From Pyropia haitanensis (lineage: Eukaryota > Rhodophyta > Bangiophyceae > Bangiales > Bangiaceae): a stretch of 64,000 nucleotides of DNA. The stretch spans positions 6,154,559 through 6,218,558 of the forward strand of contig SDUX01000004.1 of NCBI GenBank assembly GCA_008729055.1. The letters are read 5' to 3'. The first letter of the stretch is position 1. Every line of letters starts with the position of its first letter. Below are positions 56,301-64,000 of the stretch, in pieces. Below the pieces are notes generated by a model that saw only the letters and a list, made by a program, of their open reading frames with translations, was not told where the DNA came from and made no database searches. Made by a program: the position numbers and the translations under genes.

Positions 56301-58426
56301 CCTGGGTCCCGCCTCCTTTTCCGGTCAACGCGGAACCCGCGCTGGGGGACACCGTCGGCGACCCTCGAAGGACTTGGCTGCATACACCATATTGGTCGCT
56401 CTCGTGAGCTGACCATATACTACTTATAAATGTAAATGTGTGACTTGATACAAGTGCTCTATGCTCACACGTGGCGAAGAGCTCCACGCGTGGAGCGATG
56501 TCGTGAGTGTTGAAGTCACCTCGGGTCTTCTGGCGTGACATTGCCGTGCTTCTGTTTTCCTGGGCGAAGCCCGAGGCGAAGCCGGCTGTTTTGCTCGACC
56601 ACGCCGCGCTACGCCTACTACCATGCAGATGGACGCAGTGGAAATGCCAAGTAGCGGGTGCACGATACTCTTCACAGCTGCGTCCAGCTCGCCCTGCGAC
56701 GCTCAGCAAGGGGCAGCAGAACTCGATGAGAGGGCTTTTTTCGCAGTCGCCAACCTCTGCCCGCACGCCTGCTCCGTTCCCTACTGGAACGACAGGGGAG
56801 CGACCGGTGCTGCGCCAGCTGCCGTTCCGTGGCCGCCATCCACTTGCCACACAGTCAGGGGCACCACCTACTCGAAATGCTGCCACTCGCAGTTGGAAGC
56901 GGGCATCTCGACGGCTGAGCGGCGCGAATCTTTCCAGCAAGCCACGTGCCAACACCCCATCGCTCCCTGTCGCTCGGCGCTCGGCAATGGGCCAGTGCTC
57001 TGCGGCTGGCGGCCGACAGAATCCTACCCATCTCATGCGCTGGTATTCCTGACCATCGTACAGTACAGGAGCAAGACAGCTGCGGCAGCAGGATCGGAAC
57101 GCGGAGGGTGGGGGGACGCGTCAAGGGAGGTGGCCCTGACACCCGCCTCGTCGACCTCATTCAGCGCACCATCCTTGCCCCACCCCACTGCCCGCGCGCC
57201 CAGCGCCTTGGATGCTGTTGTGCCCTGGCGTGGCGACACTACGGTCCGTCCTTGGATACTTTCCCGCTATTCATGGTCATCACGCGAGCCGGTGACGAGG
57301 ACCCCCTGCCAGTGCGGGGCTTGCGCTGGCACCCACTGCGGTATCCCCATCCTGAGCCAACGGCAAGGACGGGTATGTCGACGAGGGGCGCTGCGCAAGA
57401 GCGCCAGCCTGGCCGCCCCGGTACACCGCGGACAAGGGAGGGGGAGGGGAGGCCCTTCTCGCCGACTGCGCCGGCGCCTCGGCCCGTGCGCACGCTGACA
57501 CTGTAGCAGGCGGGGCACGGCCAAGCTCCAATCACTGCCAGCGTCGTGGACGCGCGTGGAAGCTGGCGTTGTCCGCTCCCTGCCCCCCCCCCCCCCGTCC
57601 TCGGAACGCCTCTGGGGGGAGGGGAAGGGAGGTGCCCCAGCCAGACGGCAGCGGCGGAGATTGCGCGAGGCCCCGCTTGGGACCAGTCGGTCTCCCGCTG
57701 TGCCCACGCCCGCACGTGTCCCAACGACACCACACCGCACACGGTGCTGGGCCCGAATCTCGGCCGCGGCCGCGCGACGACGGCGCCGGCCCCGCAACGA
57801 TCGGCGTGGATGCGCGCACGCGGGGGTGGCCCCCGTGTCTGCGTTATCAAGTCGCGCCGCGCACGTCGGGTGTGGCCCCCTCGGGGCCACCCGCGACGCG
57901 CAGCGGGCCCGCCGCGCGGGCCCGGCAGCCGCGCCCCCAATCCCCGCCGCGCCAATGGAGGGGCCCCACCCAACAGCGCGGCACGGCCCACGCGGCTCCC
58001 GGTGCGTTCTCCCGCGCGCCCGACGGAAAACTGTTGTGGGCCTGCGGGAGGCGGCGGGACGTCCGCCTGCAAGCGCCGCGCCTGGACAAGCTCGCCGACA
58101 ACGCGCGCGGCCGCCAACCTCCCCGCTGCCCTGCAGGGCGGCGGTGGCGGTGGGCGCACCGGCGGCGGGAACCCCCCCTCTCCCTTGCCCCGTTCTTGAG
58201 GGCGGCGTGTGCCTATCTCCTCCCCCCGCCTCGCCCCTCTCCTGTACGATCGCGGGACCACCTGCGTAGCGTCCGTCGGCGCCGCTCCCGGGGGGCGGCC
58301 CCCTCTCCCTCCCCCTGCACCCCTTCTTCCCGCCCCCCTCCACCCTCCATTAGTCAACCCTCGCTGCTCGCTCTCCCCCCCCCCCCCCCGACCCCCCTCC
58401 CCCGGCCCCCACGCAGCGGCCGCGCC
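56301..58426. other. Intergenic, no gene found
   Basis: 2.1 kb between two divergent genes. 56400-57150 is of moderate GC; beyond 57550 it becomes GC-rich, with poly-C runs at about 57585 and 58375-58390. Long frames beyond 57500 are compositional. No recognised protein or RNA. Confidence 0.5.
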
Positions 58427-59896
58427 ATGGCGTCCTTCCCCCTGCAGCTGTCGCTGCTCCCCCTCTACCCCCAGTCAACGGCCATCGCGGCGGCGGTGCT
58501 CGCCGCCCGCCCCGAGTTCCGCCTCCTCCGCGACTCGGCCGCGGCGGCCGCGTGGCTCGAGCCCGTCTCCCCGCTGACGCCCGTGCCGGCCGCGGCGGCC
58601 GCCGCCGCCGCCGCCGCCGACGCGTTGGTGCCGCCCGTGCCGCCGGCGGCGATCGACGCGGCGGTCGTGCTGGACCTGTCCATCCGCTCGGCGGTGCCCG
58701 TGGCGGAGGAGGAGGCGCCGGTGGGGGGGGGGGGGGGGGGGGAGGGGCCCTCTCTGACGTCTCCACCGCGAGTGCTGGGCGGCGACCGCTGGTGGGAGGG
58801 GACACGGGCGGCGGCGGCAGTGGCGGCGGCGGCGGCGCCCCCCCCGCTCGCAGCGCCTCCCCCCCCGGCATTGGCGGCGGCCGCCACGCGGCGGCGGCAG
58901 CGTCGACGCGAGCGTCGTCCCCCCCCTGCCCCCCCCCCTCGGCCGAGGAGCTCGCCGGCCGCATGGCCAGCGCCGCCGGCCACGGCCCGCTGCTCGTCGC
59001 GCAAACCGAAATCACCCTCCCCGTCGGCGCCCCCCCCGGCGGGGGCGTCCTCCTCGGCGTTGCCCTCCGCGAGTACACCCTCGACCTCCGCGCGGGGCTG
59101 CTGTCGGCCGCCGCGTTCACGCCCACCCACCCGCTGCGGCTGGCCGTCGACGCGGCGACCGCCGAGGCGGTGTGGCTCGGCGGCTGCGCCGCCGACGCGT
59201 CGCGCGTATTCATGCGCTGGCTCGCGCCGGCGGCGCCCGACGGGCGGGCGGTCGAGTCGACGTTTTTTTTTGCGCGGCCGCGGGTGGCGGGCGCGCCGGT
59301 GACGTGCATCCTCCACCACACGTCCGTGTCGTTGGTGGGGGGGGAGGGGGGGGAGGGGGGGGTCCCGCTGCACCCGCCGCCGCCGTCGCCGCTGCGGCTA
59401 CCGCTGCCGCCGCCGCTGCCGCTGCCGCTGCCGGGCGGTCCCGCGGGGGCCCCGGCCGCCGGGGTGCCCCGGCCCGCCCCCGCCGCGGGGTGGCCCCCGT
59501 GGCATGGGATGGCGGGCGGGGCTGCGGCCGTCGTCCCCCCCCCACCCCCCCGCTCCCCCTGTCCTCCCCCACCCACCCGCTCCTCCACCGCCTCGCCACC
59601 CGCCTCGCCGGCACCCGCACGCTCATCGTGCGCTCTGGCCTGTCCTCCACGCCCGCGGGGGCGGCGGCGCCCCCCGACGGCATCACCGCCATCTACACGT
59701 GCACGCCCGCGTCTGAGGTGACGGCCCTGCGGCTGCGGCTGGCGGCGGCGGCGGTGTGTGCGGCGCCGCGGCGGGCGGCCGCGGCGGCGGCGCCGCCACC
59801 GCTGGGGGAGGGGGGGGAGGGGGGGGCGCCGCCCGCAATGGGGGGGGCAGCGGCCGCGACGGCGGCGGCGCGCGCCGGTCGCCCCCCGTTGCTGGT

Positions 59897-59928
<32 letters not shown>

Positions 59929-60206
59929 CACGACGGTCGCAACGCCGGCAGGCGGCGCCCCGGCCGCGTCCAAGGGCGCGGCGTGGGCGGCGGCCGCCCG
60001 CGGCGGCGGCGCCGGTGCCGCCGCCGCGGCGGCGGCCGCCCAAAGGGGGTCCCCCCCCTGGCGGGGCGTGCCGCGCAAGCGCCGCCGCCTGGACCTGTCC
60101 ACCGTCGAGGACGAGCGCAAGCGCCGGCGGATCGAGCGGAACCGGGAGGCCGCGACGCGCGCCAACCGGCGGCGGCAGGCGGCCAAGGCGGCCGCGCGGG
60201 CGGCGC

Positions 60207-60280
<74 letters not shown>

Positions 60281-60451
60281 GGCGGCCGCGGCGGCCGCGG
60301 CGGCGCGGCGGGGGGGGCGATGCCGTGGCCTGGACGGGCAGAGGAGCAGGAGCGGCGGGGGGGGGACAGGGGGGAGCGGCACGACGCGAGAGGGGGGGAG
60401 GCCGACGCAAGGAGAGGGGGGGATGACGCAAAGGGAGGGGAAGGGAGGTGA
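58427..60451 (+). CDS. Putative regulatory protein with bZIP-like basic region (fragmented frame)
   Basis: From the ATG at 58427 the coding look passes through several frames, changing at G/C runs near 58724-58742, 59540-59580 and 59800-59950. Protein-like segments are MASFPLQLSLLPLYPQSTAI (N-terminus), HGPLLVAQTEITLPVGAPPG, GVALREYTLDLRAGLLSAAA and VTCILHHTSVSLVGG, then a later piece with THPLLHRLATRLAGTRTLIV. At about 60100-60190 there is EDERKRRRIERNREAATRAN, followed by RRRQAAKAA, which resembles a bZIP DNA-contact region (N-x-x-A-A-x-R). No leucine zipper follows; poly-Gly from a GGC tract (60205-60300) does. The N-terminal domain is unknown to me. A gene is likely here, but its exact structure is unresolved. 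It could be a transcription factor. Confidence 0.42.
60205..60300. repeat. GGC/GGT triplet tract
   Basis: About 95 bp of nearly pure GGC with occasional GGT, directly after the bZIP-like basic region. It reads as poly-Gly in one frame. Confidence 0.8.
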
Positions 60452-60792
60452 CGCGCGGGGGGGGGGCGACGATGCCAGGAGGGAGAGCCGCTTGCGTGGA
60501 AGCCAGGGGCTCGCACAGGCCCTGCTGTTCCCTCATGGACTGCCCAACGGTGTTGGGCGGAGCGGCGGGGGGGAGGTACGCCACCCGCGTCGGACGGCAG
60601 CGGCCGACGCGTACGACACGGACCATTCTCACCGCGCAAAGACCAGAGCGTGGCCGCACGGCCATGGACCGCCGCCGCCGCTCTTCAACGCACCCCCCCG
60701 TCGACGTGCGCCCGCCGCGGCGGGTCGCACCCCCCCCTCCCGGCCGCCTGCCCCTCCACTCCCCCCGCCAACGGCTCCGGCCGGCGTGCCCC
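60452..60792. other. Spacer between convergent genes
   Basis: 340 bp of mixed GC sequence; no feature seen. Confidence 0.45.
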
Positions 60793-61996
60793 TCACGGGC
60801 GCTCCCCCCCCTGCCACTTTGGCGGCTGGCTCCACCGCAGCGCCACGCGGCGGACGTCCCCCCCCGCCCCCCCCAGCAGCGCCTCAATCGCCGCGTACGC
60901 CGCCGGCTGCGACGACCGCACGCTCCCCAGGTAAATGGTCGCGTCGTAGCCCCACGCGTTGACCGCCGCCACGTCAACGGCGACGGGCGCGGCGAGGACG
61001 GCCGCGACGGCGTCGACGTGGCCGCGCGACGCGGCGCGCATGAGCGGGGTGGAGCCCTCCGCGTCGGGCACGTTGGGGTCCACGCCGCCGCCGACGAGCG
61101 CCGCGACGGTGGGGGCGTCGCCCATGCGGGCGGCGAGGAGCAGCTGCGCCTCGGCGGGGGTGACCCGGCGGGCGTCGAGGAGCTTGCGCAGGCGGTCCTT
61201 GTCGCTGCAGGGAGGCGGGGTAGGGGGGGGGGGGGGTGGCACAGCAGAAAAAAAAAAAAACAGGGGCGGCGGAGGAGGGGAGGGGTCAGAGGCGGGGGGG
61301 CGCGGCCGGGGGATGGGAGGGCAAGACAAACGGCCGCAGCGCGCGTGGCCGGTGGGAACGGCCGCCCGCACACAAACGACAGGGCCCCGCGCAGCAGACG
61401 GGGCCACCGCTCAGCACACGACCGCCGCCGTCAGCAGCCGCCCCGCGTCGCCGCCCGCTCGAGCCGGGCGCCACCCCACACCGGCACACGCGCACGCCCA
61501 GCTGCCGCCCGCAGTCCGCCCTCCCCGCCCCTCGCCCTCCCCGCCCGCCGTCTTCCCTCCCCCAGACAACGTACAGCGCGCTGCCGCTCGTCACCGCATC
61601 GGCGTACGCCTCCACGTCTGCGCGGCTCACCGCCGCCGCGCCGCCGCCGTCACCGCCGTCGGCCGCCGCCGCCGCCACCGCCGCCGCCACCGCCGCCGCC
61701 GCCGTCGCCGCCGCCGCGGCTGCCGCCGCGGCCGCCGCGGCTGTGGGCCGCGGCGGAGGCGGCGGGGGCGTGGGGGCGGGGGTGGCCATGGCCACAACCA
61801 CCCCCGCCGCTACGGGCCGGCCGCCCCGACGGGCGGCGGCGGGCGCCCCCGCCCGGCGCCCCCCCCACGCCGCGCGCCCCCCCGCCAGCGGCGACGCCGG
61901 CACGACGCCGACGGCGGCCGCCGCCGCCGCGGCGGGGGTGCCGACCGCCGCTGCGGTCGCGGGCGGCAGCAGCCATGCGGGCAGCGTGGGCGCCAT
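60793..61996 (-). CDS. Ankyrin-repeat protein
   Basis: Two exons, 61575-61996 and 60793-61204, with a 370-nt intron (GTACGT...CTGCAG) joined as VTSGSA-LDKDRLRKLL, giving 277 residues. The N-terminal 110 residues are Ala/Pro-rich and acid-free (MAPTLPAWLLPPATAAA...), possibly a plastid or mitochondrial leader plus linker. A second ATG starts MATPAPTP. The C-terminal part has ankyrin repeats: AQLLLAARMGDAPTVAALVG, GGVDPNVPDAEGSTPLMRAA, then SRGHVDAVAAVL, and a weaker third unit. The donor was chosen as GTACGT because it keeps the frame and matches the other introns. Ankyrin proteins are protein-binding scaffolds; the partner is unknown. Confidence 0.75.
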
Positions 61997-62345
61997 CGCG
62001 GCGGTTGGTGCCGCCACGGCCGCGGTGGATGGCGAGGAGGGCAAGGAAAACCGAGCAGAAGGTGGGGGGCGGAGCCGGGGGGGGCGGGAGGGGGGCGGAG
62101 CGGGGGGGGCGGGAGGGGGGCGGGACAGGCGCGGGCGGCGAGAGCTCGGGTTGTGCTTGAGCGGGGCGGGCGGGAGCTCTGGGCGTGTGGGGACCGACGT
62201 GACTTGATCGTGGCGGGTCCTGTGTCGCAGCGATGGACATTCAATCTGGACGCACGATGATGCCTGATACAAAATACTTTACTTCATGGCCGACAAGTAA
62301 GAGTATCCATGTATTATAGTATTTCTGACGTCAGCGGCGCGGCAA
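61997..62345. other. 5' region of ankyrin gene
   Basis: 350 bp; GC falls sharply from about 62250 onward. No coding signal was seen. Confidence 0.45.
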
Positions 62346-62436
62346 GGTTTCGTAGCTCAGTTGGACAGAGCGCCATCATTTCAGTCGATTCGACTTCAGG
62401 GGATGGAGGACCCGAGTTCAAGCCTCGGCGAAAGTA
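62346..62436 (+). tRNA. Intron-containing tRNA gene, anticodon uncertain (UUC if intron is at 37/38)
   Basis: The A box TAGCTCAGTTGG and B box GTTCAAGCC are both canonical for Pol III. D stem GCTC/GAGC (62355-62358 with 62368-62371), anticodon stem CCATC/GATGG (62373-62377 with 62402-62406) and T stem CCGAG/CTCGG are perfect. The 24-nt space between the anticodon-stem halves needs a 17-nt intron at 62384-62400, which itself forms GTCGA/TCGAC. With the intron at the usual 37/38 place the anticodon is UUC (Glu), but other cuts are possible. The acceptor stem GGTTTCG/CGAAAGT has five pairs, one G-U and one G-G mismatch at position 2, so it may be a decaying copy. TTTT at 62470-62473 could end transcription. 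Confidence 0.7.
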
Positions 62437-63287
62437 CACTCACGACAGCGACCGTGGGCACGCATGCTCTTTTGTGTGCTTTGTAGGCTCTACCACCTCA
62501 GCCCTACTGTCCGCAACTGCTACCACAACCTCCCTGCTCAAGCGCCAAAAACACGCTTTCGACACCACTACATGTCGTCAAGATCACGTGGTGGGATGGC
62601 GCTCGCTCTCTTCTCAAACCTCCTGACTGGACGCAACTCTGGTAGCACCGCTGCTTTTGACTTCTTGTATCTACGGACAGATGATCGCTGCGCTGTGCGA
62701 TATTCTACCCTTGACGGGCAGTCACCGCTTGACTGGGAGCGTCTTGCGGCCTTTACACATGACCTCATTGGAAGGGACAACGGCGAGAAAAGAGTCGGCG
62801 TCATTGTAGCCGTCGGGAGGCTGAACGGGTGCACGCGACCGCTTGTCACCACAGCCGCACCGCTCCGTATGGGTCTCAGGGAGGCCGCTTGCAGAGAACA
62901 AAAGCACCCGCTCCCCTGGCGGTAGCACCGCTGCTCTTGCAAGTCCTCTGACGCCCAATAGCTGCTGCGCTTCACTGCTACTGCGCTGTTCGAAAGGAAG
63001 AACAGTGAAGCATAGTTAAGGACGGAGAACTGAGGAAAGAAGAGTACGCGTAGTACTCGTTCAGCAATGTCCACTGGTCTAAAATTCAAACTGTGTTTTT
63101 CGTTTCTACAAAATGGTGTTTTCAATGTACATGCATAGTTTGCTGCGGAAGCTCGCAACTCTGGGGCTTAAGGTTCGTACAAAAAGGCTCAACGTTTGAA
63201 TAAAATTGAGCACAGTCTGACGGCTTTCAGAAGTTGTCAGAGGCTCCCTAAATATATGTCCGACTTCCCCTCTGCGTCGACACTAGA

Positions 63288-63403
63288 GAGTTTTGGCAAG
63301 TAATCCGACGGTCGCTTTCGACTGTATCTCGACGGAATCTGGAAAGAGTCGAGATACCGTATTTTTTCTACCGTCGCGGACTCGAACGAGTTTTGGCAAG
63401 TAA
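63288..63403. repeat. 16-bp direct repeat GAGTTTTGGCAAGTAA, spaced exactly 100 bp, enclosing a hairpin
   Basis: Copies lie at 63288-63303 and 63388-63403. Between them a perfect 10-bp stem, GTATCTCGAC with GTCGAGATAC (63324-63333 and 63348-63357), has a 14-nt loop. The 13-mer TGTATCTCGACGG at 63323 recurs at 63981 near the window end. Confidence 0.75.
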
Positions 63404-63443
63404 CTTTCCTGTAACGCGACAGTCCTGTACACGAACGGAACAG

Positions 63444-63485
63444 AAGGCGAGGCGCGCCACCACCAAGGCGAGGCGCGCCACCACC
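63444..63485. repeat. 21-bp tandem duplication
   Basis: AAGGCGAGGCGCGCCACCAC plus C occurs twice in a row, exactly. Confidence 0.85.
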
Positions 63486-64000
63486 AAGGAAGTGACGCAG
63501 CACGTCGTTGCGATCGCTTCCACCAGTGGGACGCCACAGCCGGCGCGGCTTCTTGGTCGCCGATTCAGGGACCCCATCAGTAGACGGCCGGTCCCGCCTC
63601 GAGGACGCAGACGACGCATCCTCTGCAGGTGTGGTAGGGCTCGGGGATGACATATTCGGCACGACGTGGAGGCAGCACAAGGCCAACAAAGGGGGGAGGG
63701 TGGGTGCAAGGGGCTGGGAAAAAGGCGCGCAACACGACAACGATCGGCCCGCTTGGCCAAGCCCACTGACACCACGGACAGACCACCTGTCCCTCAGCGC
63801 CAGCCAAGCTGCGTCCAATGTACCAGAAATGGTTGTACCGGCATATGGCGGCCCAAACCACCCGCCTTTGGGGCCTCTCACGCGCGACACGTGGCTGAAA
63901 GGTACAGCTTTTCTTCAACGCGATCCACCGGGGCCCGACTGTACATCCCGAGAATACCGTCGGGCACGGTCGGAAAATCCTGTATCTCGACGGTAGCTCT

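Larger units (their letters stand above)
62437..64000. other. Gene-free end of window with short repeats
   Basis: 1.56 kb of lower GC. It contains the 63288/63388 direct repeat, the 63324-63357 hairpin and the 63444 tandem repeat. Open frames are short and unrecognised. Confidence 0.5.

Overview
This is a gene-sparse, very GC-rich stretch of a eukaryotic nuclear genome. Several proteins look plastid- or thylakoid-directed (a TLP18.3-like protein, a plastid phosphate translocator, a DnaJ-type zinc-finger protein). There is also actin, NDC80, a mannan-synthase-like GT2 enzyme and a handful of short introns. Together with the GC-rich, homopolymer- and triplet-rich spacers this best fits a bangiophyte red alga (Porphyra/Pyropia type). 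That assignment is inference from gene content and composition, not from a search.

Layout. 1-12,970: NDC80 (minus, cut by the window edge), a two-domain glyoxalase I (minus), a small bS21-like ribosomal protein (minus) divergent from a zinc-finger protein (plus), a secreted Cys-rich protein with one intron, and a hemerythrin-like protein. 12,970-31,620: a minisatellite field, actin (2 exons), a proteinase-K-like subtilase (3 exons), a type II membrane O-fucosyltransferase-like protein, and a GT2 glycosyltransferase (minus, 2 exons). 31,620-41,230: 9.6 kb in which I find no credible gene. 41,230-56,300: an FkbM-type methyltransferase, a PEP/phosphate-type plastid translocator (minus, 2 exons), an F-box-like protein (minus), a secretory cyclophilin (4 exons, one of 14 nt), tyrosyl-tRNA synthetase (minus) divergent from TLP18.3 (5 exons), and MYG1 (minus, 2 exons). 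56,300-64,000: a protein with a bZIP-like basic region, an ankyrin-repeat protein (minus, 2 exons), a probable intron-containing tRNA gene, and short repeats and hairpins.

Three observations cut across the genes. First, I could place 15 introns, and 14 begin GTACG (12 are exactly GTACGT), an unusual and strong 5' splice signal. Second, five genes are open only if the frame changes inside or next to a homopolymer or triplet tract; this is most simply assembly error in G/C or T runs. Third, low-complexity poly-Gly, poly-Ala and poly-Pro tracts are embedded in genuine conserved proteins. I saw no operons, CRISPR arrays or intact transposase genes. The genes form no single pathway, though cell-wall/secretory functions (GT2, O-fucosyltransferase, subtilase, secreted Cys-rich protein, cyclophilin) and plastid functions recur.
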